This document shows positions 1-5,423 of a DNA stretch of 5,733 nucleotides, piece by piece; the first letter of the stretch is position 1, and each line of letters starts with the position of its first letter. This stretch comes from CAYXTI01 sp964468495 (GTDB lineage: Bacteria; Pseudomonadota; Alphaproteobacteria; Rickettsiales; Rickettsiaceae). A program made the position numbers and the translations under genes. The notes under the pieces are model-generated. The model did no database searches and had not been told where the DNA came from. It worked only from the letters and a program-made list of their open reading frames with translations. Where the stretch lies: contig CAYXTI010000003.1 of assembly GCA_964468495.1 (NCBI GenBank), positions 1 to 5,733 on the forward strand, given 5' to 3'.

Positions 1-147
1 CTTCAATATCTTATTAATATTTGAGGCAGTTAGTACCCTATCTTCCTAGCTAAAATCTGGAAGGTAGGGTACTAACTGCCTCAAGACAAGACTTCAATAT
101 CTTATTAATATTTGAGGCAGTTAGTACCCTATCTTCCTAGCTAAAAT
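1..147. repeat. Left-terminal 91-bp-period repeat with alternating +/-/+ copies
   Basis: Bases 1-56 recur exactly at 92-147, giving about 1.6 copies of a 91-bp unit that starts at the first base of the window. Between them, 59-84 is the reverse complement of 21-46 (and of 112-137) with one mismatch, so the core appears as plus, minus, plus. The segment can fold as a 26-bp hairpin with a 12-base loop (47-58), or with the second plus copy. The core resembles LSU rRNA near E. coli 2600-2630, so the array is built from an rRNA piece. It may be a terminal array of a linear molecule, a recombination product, or an assembly or read-through artefact. The repeats are seen directly; the telomere-like role is inferred. 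Confidence 0.9.
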
Positions 148-150
148 AGG
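92..150 (+). rRNA. LSU rRNA fragment, about E. coli 2600-2630 (second copy at 1-56)
   Basis: The core at 112-137 reads TTGAGGCAGTTAGTACCCTA then TCTTCC. It parallels the conserved LSU stretch TGAGACAGTTCGGTCCCTAT then CTGCC at the end of domain V. A second full copy is at 1-56 and an inverted core at 59-84. This copy is adjacent to unique sequence and is the likelier functional one. The piece would work in trans in the mitoribosome. Edges are guesses. Confidence is moderate because the match is short, though it includes an uninterrupted CCCTATCT. Confidence 0.5.
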
Positions 151-255
151 ACTCTAGAAGTTAAACTCTAGAGTCGAGAAGGAAACAGCCCGGAGGAGTA
201 TAAAATGTCCTTAAAGAAACAGGATATTCCAAACAGTTAGAACAATAGTTATATA
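151..255 (+). rRNA. LSU rRNA fragment, domain II, about E. coli 980-1050
   Basis: GAGAAGGAAACAGCCCGGAG at 176-195 closely matches the conserved LSU motif GAAGAGGGAAACAACCCAGA. The following AAAATGTCCTTAAAG (202-216) fits the downstream TAAGGTCCC-AAAG region. A small hairpin precedes it, with stem 151-158/167-174. The piece sits between the left-terminal repeat and cox1. The 3' edge must fall before or near the first cox1 codons, as only about 40 bases separate the last recognisable rRNA motif from cox1. No promoter was identified; apicomplexan mitochondrial rRNA pieces usually come from processed longer transcripts. Confidence 0.65.
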
Positions 256-295
256 ATTTGGTAATGGAATTTCGAATATAAATTTTGGAAGTATA

Positions 296-1714
296 GTGTC
301 TAACTGTAATCATAAAATTTTAGGACTTTATTATTTATATTTTTCATTAGTATTTGGACTTTTTGGAGCAACATGTTCTGTTCTTATGAGATTAGAATTA
401 GCTTCATCAGGAGAAAATATTATAGGAACTGAAAATCAAAATTTTTATAATCTATTAATTACTTTACATGGTCTTTTTATGATATTCTTTAATATAATGC
501 CAGGTTTATTTTCTGCTTTTGCAAATTATTTAATTCCTATATATAATACTTCTGCAGATATATCTTTTCCTAGATTAAATAGTGTTTCCTTATTTTTATT
601 ACCTTTATCATATTGTATAATAGCATTAAGTATAGTAGCTGAAAATGGAGTAGGTCCAGGATGGACATTATATCCACCTAATAGTACAAGTTTATCATGG
701 GCAGTTGATTTAGTAATTATATCATTAGTTTTTTCAGGTATTTCTAGTTTTTTAACATCTTGTAATATGTTAACTACAGTAGCTCATTGTAGAACATCAG
801 GTTTTCCTTTAGGAATACTCCCTGGTTGTTTATATACTTGGGGTGTTGTTTTAACTTCTGTTTTATTAATAATAACTTTACCCGTTTTATCAGGTGGGTT
901 ATTAATGCTATTATCAGATATGCATTTTAATTCACTTTATTTTGATCCTGTCTTTACAGGTGATCCAGTATTATATCAACATTTATTTTGGTTTTTTGGA
1001 CATCCAGAAGTATATATATTAATTATACCAGGATTTGTATTAATTAGTCTAATTATATCTTCTTATTCTAATTCATTAATTTTTGGAAATCAATCAATGA
1101 TTTTAGCTATTGTTTGTATAGCTATTTTAGGAAGTTTGGTATGGGCTCATCATATGTTTACAGTAGGATTAGAGTCTGATACTGTAGCTTATTTTACAAC
1201 AGCAACAATATTAATATCTATACCAACAAGTACTAAGGTCTTTAATTGGTTATCTACATATTTAGGATCTTCATTTCCTATAGGTATATCTTATTTATCA
1301 GCTGCATTTTTATTAGCTTTATTTTTTATATATACATTTACATTAGGTGGAACAACAGGTATACAATTAGGAAATGGTGCATTAGATATAGCTTTACATG
1401 ATACATACTATGTTGTAGCTCATTTTCATTTTGTATTATCTTTAGGTGCAGTAACTTCATTAATAGCTTCTATATGTTATTATCAAATCCATTTTCTTGG
1501 AAGACAACCATTACAAGGTGCTTCTATAATTATTATATGGTCAATAGTATTTTTCTTTTCTGTTGTATTATTATTTTTACCTATGCATTTTCTTGGATTT
1601 AATGGAATGCCTCGAAGAATACCTGATTTTCCAGATCTTTTTAACTCATGGAATTCTATATCATCTATAGCTTCAATAGCAATATTTTTATCATTACTCT
1701 TATTAGTAATTTAA
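296..1714 (+). CDS. cox1: Cytochrome c oxidase subunit I
   Basis: This is the catalytic core of complex IV in the inner membrane, reducing oxygen to water and pumping protons. The 472 residues are highly hydrophobic, consistent with the usual 12 helices. Metal ligands are present: H58 (low-spin heme a); H236, H285 and H286 (CuB), with Y240 of HPEVY for the His-Tyr cross-link; H376 (heme a3) and H378 (heme a) in VVAHFHF. H368-D369 match the Mg site, K314 the K-channel lysine, and E238 the conserved glutamate of HPEVY. The D-channel loop reads TSADISFPR instead of the common PDMAFPR. The start is uncertain. There is no in-frame ATG at the N-terminus; GTG at 296 is listed, but in-frame ATA codons at 293 and 278 are equally possible, since the frame is open back to 257. 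Theileria-like proteins carry a few extra residues before NHK-LGLYYL. It ends in TAA and uses the standard code with no internal TGA. Confidence 0.97.
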   Translation: MSNCNHKILGLYYLYFSLVFGLFGATCSVLMRLELASSGENIIGTENQNFYNLLITLHGLFMIFFNIMPGLFSAFANYLIPIYNTSADISFPRLNSVSLFLLPLSYCIIALSIVAENGVGPGWTLYPPNSTSLSWAVDLVIISLVFSGISSFLTSCNMLTTVAHCRTSGFPLGILPGCLYTWGVVLTSVLLIITLPVLSGGLLMLLSDMHFNSLYFDPVFTGDPVLYQHLFWFFGHPEVYILIIPGFVLISLIISSYSNSLIFGNQSMILAIVCIAILGSLVWAHHMFTVGLESDTVAYFTTATILISIPTSTKVFNWLSTYLGSSFPIGISYLSAAFLLALFFIYTFTLGGTTGIQLGNGALDIALHDTYYVVAHFHFVLSLGAVTSLIASICYYQIHFLGRQPLQGASIIIIWSIVFFFSVVLLFLPMHFLGFNGMPRRIPDFPDLFNSWNSISSIASIAIFLSLLLLVI

Positions 1715-1867
1715 TTAATACTCGAAAACACACACACGGGATTGAACCTATTATATAGTTTAATAAGAGTCTTTTTTCTACTAGTTTTATATCAATTTAT
1801 ACTAGTAGAAAAAGACTATTATATAGTTTAATAAGAGTCTTTTTTCTACTAGTATAAATTGATATAA
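1715..1867. repeat. cox1-cox3 spacer with direct-inverted-direct repeat (1748-1871)
   Basis: A 38-base direct repeat occurs at 1748-1785 and 1816-1853 (period 68). Overlapping it, 1783-1817 and 1836-1871 form an inverted repeat of 35/36 bases that is perfect apart from one extra T in an A/T run, with an 18-base spacer. The end of the direct unit (1768-1785) thus appears plus, then minus (1801-1817), then plus again (1836-1853). It can fold into strong alternative cruciforms. A short CA run lies at 1729-1737. No ORF or recognisable rRNA motif is seen in 1715-1867. Confidence 0.9.
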
Positions 1868-1990
1868 AACTGGAGTACGTAAGGAAATAAGTTACAATCT
1901 CCACTGACTAAAAGAATGGTTACGAGATACCATGATAGATCTTAATAATCTTATATTTAAGAATGTATACATAGTCTGTAAAGATAGATC
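1868..1990 (+). rRNA. Possible LSU rRNA fragment with sarcin-ricin-like loop
   Basis: At 1916-1933 a 5-bp stem (ATGGT/ACCAT) closes a loop TACGAGAT. It resembles the LSU sarcin-ricin loop, whose core is AGTACGAGAGGA (E. coli 2653-2665); ACGAGA is kept but the flanking G-bulged bases are not clearly so. Upstream ACTGGAGTACGTAAGG (1869-1884) could match the sequence just before that loop. It could instead match the domain I motif AGTACCGTGAGGGAAA. The two readings place it in different parts of LSU, so only an rRNA origin is suggested. The rest, to about 2040, shows nothing recognisable. Confidence 0.35.
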
Positions 1991-2039
1991 TGAAATTAGA
2001 GAATATTTCAATGAAAGATAGAGCATGGATATATTTAAT

Positions 2040-2232
2040 TAATTCTGCCAAATATGACTGTGTAAGCCAGTTTAAGAGAAAAAAAACTTCTATAATCGGA
2101 ATCTTGACCTTAAAGTTAAAAAAAACGCAGCCTATCTTGAATAGTAGAAAGTCTGGAACACACCGCTCGTCACGTGCTTCCTTAAGTGCGAAGTCGAAAC
2201 AAGGTAACTCAGAGGGAACTAGGAGTTGAACA
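2040..2232 (+). rRNA. SSU rRNA fragment, 3' end with decoding site, about E. coli 1320-1540
   Basis: CACACCGCTCGTCAC (2159-2173) and GAAGTCGAAACAAGGTAAC (2190-2208) are the two strands of the decoding site. GAGGGAACT (2212-2220) then GTTGAAC fit the h45 end. Upstream, ATCGGAATC (2095-2103) and TTGAATAGTAG (2138-2148) match the 1340s region. A-site bases A1408 (2172), A1492 and A1493 (2191-2192) and the pair C1409-G1491 (2173-2190) are kept. Helix 44 is drastically short. There is no CCTCC anti-Shine-Dalgarno, consistent with leaderless mRNAs. The 5' edge is uncertain; the 3' end abuts cox3. Confidence 0.85.
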
Positions 2233-2248
2233 AAAATATTTTTTTGCA

Positions 2249-2974
2249 ATAGTGCCTACTTTTCCAACTTTTCATTATTTATTTTCAACTACATTATTAA
2301 ATTATATTTCATGTACTAGTCTTTTTTTTACTCCATTTTTAACAGTATATGAATATATACGTGAAAGTTACATAATTGTAACTTCATCACAATTAGTTGC
2401 TACATTAATGGTATTAATAATAATTTCTGAAACATTATTATTTGGAGCTTTCTTTTGGGCTGCTCTAAGTACAGAATTATCAACTATACAACCAACTAAT
2501 TCAATTTATACTTTAGGAATTACTAGTCCTTCTTCTACATCTTTACTTACTAGTATTACATTTCTTTTAGCTAGTGCAAGTGTATTTGGATCTACAGCAT
2601 ATATATTAAATCGTTTATCTATAAGTAGAACAGCTGGTTTAATTTTATTTATATATATAACAGCATTTACATTTAGTACTCTTCAAGCATCAGAATTTTT
2701 ATTAATGGAATTTTATATGAATGATAGTTATGGATTTATATTTTTATCTTTAACTGGATTACATTTTTTTCATGTACAGATAGGTATTATATTATTATTT
2801 ACATATACTCCAGTTCAACAAGTTGATCCTATAGTTTTTACTCCAATACATAAAGAATTCCAACCTTTTGGTACTTCAATATTATCTTATCCACCACAAG
2901 GATTTCTATGTTTAATTTATTGGCATTTTGTAGAATTAATTTGGATTTTCTTATCTATCTTACTTTATTATTAG
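2249..2974 (+). CDS. cox3: Cytochrome c oxidase subunit III
   Basis: This is a structural core subunit of complex IV in the inner membrane, supporting proton uptake and stability. Recognition rests on SETLLFGAFFWA, which corresponds to the family's SEVLFFTGFFWAF with its conserved glutamate. Further support comes from TGLHFFHVQIG (family TGFHGLHVIIG) and the C-terminal YWHFVELIWIFL (family YWHFVDVVWLFL). The product is 241 residues with about six or seven hydrophobic helices, somewhat shorter than the usual 260 or so. The reading frame is open back to a GTG at 2186, but 2186-2232 is SSU rRNA, so translation cannot sensibly start there. ATA at 2249 is chosen; GTG at 2252 is equally plausible. 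It ends in TAG at the edge of the minus-strand LSU piece, so cox3 is packed between rRNA genes with almost no spacer. As I recall, T. parva-type genomes carry cox3 on the strand opposite cox1. Confidence 0.93.
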   Translation: MVPTFPTFHYLFSTTLLNYISCTSLFFTPFLTVYEYIRESYIIVTSSQLVATLMVLIIISETLLFGAFFWAALSTELSTIQPTNSIYTLGITSPSSTSLLTSITFLLASASVFGSTAYILNRLSISRTAGLILFIYITAFTFSTLQASEFLLMEFYMNDSYGFIFLSLTGLHFFHVQIGIILLFTYTPVQQVDPIVFTPIHKEFQPFGTSILSYPPQGFLCLIYWHFVELIWIFLSILLYY

Positions 2975-3365
2975 CTTGCCAGGAATTTCGACTACTCGCC
3001 AACTATTTATACAATAATAATTTCTTTTTTTAGCTTTTTTCCGTTCTTTATTATAATGGATTTCACGGTCAGCTCTGAGAAGCCAGGCATGCAATACCAA
3101 TAAATTTTAAACTAAGTTTAAACTCAGGATTTTTATGCATTTAAGACAAATGTCTAATACCATAATTGAATTCATATACTTGGATCGAATCATGCTGTGA
3201 GTTATAAACGTCGAGGGAATTCGGGCAGGCATCTTTATATAGGATGAAATCTTTCAGAGCGACTCGTCAGGCATAAATAGAGAAGGGAAGTGTGTTTCTT
3301 AGATCCTTCGTTTAACCTATGTCAACTTGAGTATAGAGAATCTACTATTGTAGACAGCTATCCAA
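2974..3365 (-). rRNA. LSU rRNA fragment, domain IV/V, about E. coli 1915-2270
   Basis: Read on the minus strand, four blocks appear in the correct LSU order. Around 3310-3345, GTTGACATAGG...ACGAAGG fits the 1950s GACCTGCACGAATGG region. At 3259-3228, CTCTGAAAGATTTCAT...AAAGATGCC fits CTCAGTGAAATTGAA...GAAGATGC. At 3075-3057, GAGCTGACCGTGAAATCCA matches GAGCCGACCTTGAAATACCA. At 3003-2974, GTTGGCGAGTAGT...CTGG fits TCTGGTGGGTAGTTTGACTGG. It is the largest rRNA piece here and leads toward the peptidyl-transferase ring. It runs opposite to cox3 and ends at the cox3 stop codon, so the transcripts would be antisense at their ends. Both edges are approximate. Confidence 0.7.
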
Positions 3366-3395
3366 AAAGATTCTTTTCCAATCTTAATCGGTCAT

Positions 3396-3455
3396 CTCAA
3401 TAGATATGCTTGATAGCAGTAACTCTTTAATGATAGCGTTAAAGCTCAAAATTAA
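3396..3455 (-). rRNA. Possible LSU rRNA fragment, GTPase-associated centre
   Basis: On the minus strand, GCTTTAACGC then TATCATTAAAGAGT (3445-3422) resembles the LSU GCTTAGAAGCAGCCATCATT plus TAAAGA of E. coli 1060-1100, which binds L11 and elongation factors. The downstream part fits less well (TTACTGCTATC against GCGTAATAGCTCAC). It follows directly upstream, in the minus sense, of the domain IV/V piece but would be a separate fragment. The call rests on one motif. Confidence 0.42.
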
Positions 3456-3474
3456 TTAGTGGGAATTCAACTAT

Positions 3475-3615
3475 AAATCATGTGATCTAATTTTTAATAA
3501 TGGATAAAAGTCCTAACTTAATAATTACTTTATTAGAATATATAAAATTAGAGGTTAAATGCCAATCAAACATGTTTAATTTGGTTTTCCATGAAATCTG
3601 CTTAGAAGCTAAATA
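3475..3615 (+). rRNA. LSU rRNA fragment, domain II, about E. coli 770-830
   Basis: GAGGTTAAATGCCAATCAAA (3551-3570) then TTGGTTTTCCATGAAA (3581-3596) closely matches the conserved LSU stretch GGTGAAAGGCCAATCAAACC...CTGGTTCTCCCCGAAA. The 5' part (3475-3550) is AT-rich with no distinct motif. The 3' end runs into the left arm of the 27-bp inverted repeat at 3595. Part of that repeat (GAAGCTAAATAA) may itself be the rRNA tail, resembling GAAAGCTATTTAGG after the motif in E. coli. Confidence 0.75.
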
Positions 3616-3738
3616 ATAGCTGTATAGCTATTATTTAGCTTCTAAGCAGATTACTTAAAGTATAATTAAATAAAGAGATTCAAAGTTATTATTATTAATA
3701 ATAACATTGAATCTCTCTGCTTAGAAGCTAAATAATAG
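3595..3738. repeat. Direct-inverted-direct repeat with perfect 27-bp palindrome
   Basis: 3595-3621 and 3626-3652 are perfect 27-base inverted copies separated by four bases (GTAT). Twenty-three bases of the left arm recur in direct orientation at 3716-3738 (TCTGCTTAGAAGCTAAATAA then TAG). The order is therefore plus, minus, plus, as in the repeats at 1-147 and 1748-1871. The first copy overlaps the end of the LSU domain II piece, suggesting that a gene end was copied. No ORF is present. Confidence 0.95.
3674..3716. repeat. 43-base near-perfect hairpin nested in the 3595-3738 repeat
   Basis: Arms 3674-3683/3707-3716 (AGAGATTCAA/TTGAATCTCT) and 3685-3694/3696-3705 (GTTATTATTA/TAATAATAAC) pair fully. 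Only an A-A mismatch (3684/3706) and one central base (3695) are left over. It fills the space between the inverted copy and the second direct copy of the larger repeat. It may be an RNA processing signal, a replication structure, or a by-product of fold-back replication; nothing decides among these. Confidence 0.9.
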
Positions 3739-3754
3739 AAGCCAAGCCAACATT

Positions 3755-3920
3755 ATCCATTTTGAATGGGACTTAGTGTGTTACTTCTGTGCCTGGAGGA
3801 TTTGTTAATACAGGAAAAAGCAATTGGAATGTTCGACGACATCTACTAACGGTGGAACACACAGTTTAATTCGATAGTACTCGCTTTACCTTACCATTCA
3901 TTATCCACTCTAGATTGAAC
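3755..3920 (+). rRNA. SSU rRNA fragment, about E. coli 870-970
   Basis: GGTGGAACACACAGTTTAAT then TCGAT (3851-3875), followed by CTCGCTTTACCTTACC (3880-3895), is a clear match to GGTGGAGCATGTGGTTTAAT-TCGATGCAACGCGAAGAACC-TTACC. Upstream GCCTGGAGGATTTG (3791-3804) and CAATTGGAATG (3831-3841) fit CGCCTGGGGAGTACGG and TGAATTGACGG. This is the head-body junction of SSU. The 5' edge is uncertain; a small hairpin CCATT-TTG-AATGG at about 3760 may lie outside. Confidence 0.85.
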
Positions 3921-3924
3921 TATC

Positions 3925-4010
3925 ACTGAATCTCAATGCCCTGAATAGAGAACTGGATTAGATACCCGGAAAACCAGCGTTTCTATTTATCAGAATAATT
4001 AATACTTTAA
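3925..4010 (+). rRNA. SSU rRNA fragment, 790 loop, about E. coli 760-830
   Basis: GAACTGGATTAGATACCCGG (3950-3969), then AAAACCAGCGTTTC, contains the near-universal ATTAGATACCC of the SSU 790 loop followed by an equivalent of GTCCACGC. This loop contacts mRNA, tRNA and the subunit interface. The piece lies downstream of the 870-970 piece although it precedes it in a normal SSU molecule. They are therefore separate genes in scrambled order, not one continuous RNA. Confidence 0.85.
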
Positions 4011-4021
4011 GAGTTTAAATA

Positions 4022-4185
4022 TGGTCAGATGGAAGAAGGAATCGTTTTTAACCGCCAGGAAGTACTGGACGATGAATTTATATACAAAGTATCTGCGTTT
4101 TAATTTATATGTTTGGTTTCTCGTAGTGTTGATTCTATACGGAACGGTAATATTTAATCGAAAGAGCTAAGAGCATTTTCCATTT
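4022..4185 (-). rRNA. SSU rRNA fragment, about E. coli 1050-1210
   Basis: On the minus strand, TGCTCTTAGCTC (4175-4164), AAATATT (4155-4149) and CACTACGAGAAACC (4128-4115) line up with GTCGTCAGCTCGTG, AAATGTT and CGCAACGAGCGCAACCC of SSU. Further on, CGTCCAGTACTTCCTGGCGG (4073-4054) fits TGCCAGTGATAAACTGGAGG, and CCATCTGACC (4033-4024) fits TCATCATGGCCC. The order and spacing are right. Its 5' end lies only about 10 bases from the cob ATG on the other strand, so the cob mRNA and this RNA are divergent neighbours. Confidence 0.65.
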
Positions 4186-4195
4186 TGAAGTTAGA

Positions 4196-5203
4196 ATGAT
4201 TTCCACTTTACAAACACATTTACAATCTTACCCTGTACCTATAAATATAAATAGTTATTGGAATTATGGATTTTTATTAACTATATCTATAGTTTTACAA
4301 ATTTTTTCTGGTATTTTATTAGCTATTAATTATTCAGCTTTATGTGAACATGCTTTATCTAGTATTGAATATATAAAAAGAGAATTATCTCATGGATGGT
4401 TCTTACGTTATTTTCATTCTAATATGGCTTCTATAATATTTCTTGTATTATATTTACATTTATTAAGATCTTTAATATATAAATCCTATACATATTTACC
4501 AATTACTTGGTTTTCTGGTTTATTAATGTTTTTATTTTTAATAATAATTGCCTTTATGGGTTATGTTTTACCTTGGGGACAAATGAGTTATTGGGCTGCA
4601 ACAGTTATTATTAATTTACTCTCTCCCATACCTTATTTAGTATTGTGGATATCAGGAGCTTACCTTATTTCTGAACCTACTTTAAAAAGGTTTTTTGTCA
4701 TACATTTTCTTTTACCTTTAATTTGTATGGCTATTGTATCTATACATATTTTTTATTTACATACTTCAAGTGCTTCAAATCCATTAGGTACTACTAATGC
4801 TTATTCTATATCTTTTGCACCTACTATAATGTTTATGGATATTAAAGCTATTGCCTTATTAATAGTTATTATATTTATACAAACTAATTTCTCTATATTA
4901 CCATTATCTCATCCTGATAATATGTGTCCAGCTTCTACTTGGACTACACCTTTACAAATAGTACCAGAATGGTATTTTGTAGCTTTTTATTCTATATTAA
5001 AATCTATTCCTTCTAAAAATGCAGGTTTATGTTTAATGTATTTATATATACAAGCTTTATTCTTATTAAAACGTAATTCCTTAACACCTATTGCTATACA
5101 ATCTTTTCTTTTAAGTGTTATCATTGGATCTCAATTACCTTTATCTACTTTTATTACTTATGGTAGAATTTCATTAATAATATATTTTCTCTGTACATTA
5201 TAA
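4196..5203 (+). CDS. cob: Cytochrome b (complex III, bc1)
   Basis: This is the membrane core of complex III, carrying ubiquinol oxidation (Qo) and ubiquinone reduction (Qi); it is the target of atovaquone-type inhibitors in the phylum. Heme ligands occur in correctly spaced pairs: H74/H170 and H88/H184, each pair 14 residues apart within its helix. VLPWGQMSYWAATVI (124-138) and PTLKRFFVIHFLLP (161-174) are family signatures. The Qo motif PEWY is at 257-260, with Y260 matching Plasmodium Y268. The usual FLPFY after PEWY reads FVAFY, so the proline is replaced by A263. At 335 residues it is short for the phylum (roughly 360-375). Against Plasmodium it lacks about 16 residues between SLT (295-297) and PIAIQS, and about 15 at the C-terminus. 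The start is an ordinary ATG; the stop is TAA with TAG following. Confidence 0.97.
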   Translation: MISTLQTHLQSYPVPININSYWNYGFLLTISIVLQIFSGILLAINYSALCEHALSSIEYIKRELSHGWFLRYFHSNMASIIFLVLYLHLLRSLIYKSYTYLPITWFSGLLMFLFLIIIAFMGYVLPWGQMSYWAATVIINLLSPIPYLVLWISGAYLISEPTLKRFFVIHFLLPLICMAIVSIHIFYLHTSSASNPLGTTNAYSISFAPTIMFMDIKAIALLIVIIFIQTNFSILPLSHPDNMCPASTWTTPLQIVPEWYFVAFYSILKSIPSKNAGLCLMYLYIQALFLLKRNSLTPIAIQSFLLSVIIGSQLPLSTFITYGRISLIIYFLCTL

Positions 5204-5214
5204 TAGTTAAATTA

Positions 5215-5420
5215 TTAGGCTTGGATATGATTTTGTAAAAACTCATCCATATCGTACCAGCGCCCGCGGTAATACTATATAAAAGCCGAGTATCATCCAT
5301 TCATACCAGGCGTTAAATGCGTTCAAGTATAAAAAATATTTAGTTAAAATACTACCTGTTTAATAAAAAGCAGAAAATATAGAGTTTATCCCTTAATTGG
5401 GTATCTCATTATACTGTTAG
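5215..5420 (+). rRNA. SSU rRNA fragment, 530 loop, about E. coli 500-600 and beyond
   Basis: GTACCAGCGCCCGCGGTAA (5254-5272) then TAC is the SSU 530 loop (GTGCCAGCAGCCGCGGTAA), with changes at E. coli 517, 523 and 524. ATACCAGGCGTTAAATGCGT (5303-5322) fits the following TTACTGGGCGTAAAGCGC. The 530 loop helps decode at the A site. Downstream to 5420 the sequence is AT-rich and only loosely comparable. The bases that would pair with 524-526 in the usual pseudoknot are not obvious upstream. Confidence 0.85.
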
Positions 5421-5423
5421 CTT

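Noticed and set aside
1..147. CRISPR array
   Set aside because: There are only two direct copies with an inverted copy between them, no multiple equal spacers, and an rRNA-like unit in a mitochondrial genome.
1727..1738. CA microsatellite
   Set aside because: It is only about five CA units, too short to mean more than low-complexity sequence.
2011..2229. 72-codon plus-strand open frame
   Set aside because: Its second half is the SSU decoding site (2159-2208), so the frame is incidental.
1920..2249. 109-codon minus-strand open frame
   Set aside because: It lies over the LSU-like piece and the SSU 3' end on the opposite strand, resembles no known protein, and its sequence is explained by conserved rRNA motifs.
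2974..3105. Minus-strand match to SSU E. coli 1040-1110 (TGCATG...GTGAAAT)
   Set aside because: The LSU alignment (GAGCCGACCTTGAAATACCA, then TGGTGGGTAG) is better and continues in order over nearly 400 bases. A better SSU 1050-1210 match exists at 4022-4185.
3595..3652. Rho-independent-style terminator
   Set aside because: The 27-bp palindrome lacks a following T-run and is part of a three-copy repeat; bacterial-type termination is not expected in this organelle.
4010..4195. Plus-strand reading as the LSU 3' end (AGTACTGGACG and GAAAGAGCTAAGAGC)
   Set aside because: The sarcin-ricin core is not preserved, and the minus-strand SSU 1050-1210 alignment is longer and collinear.
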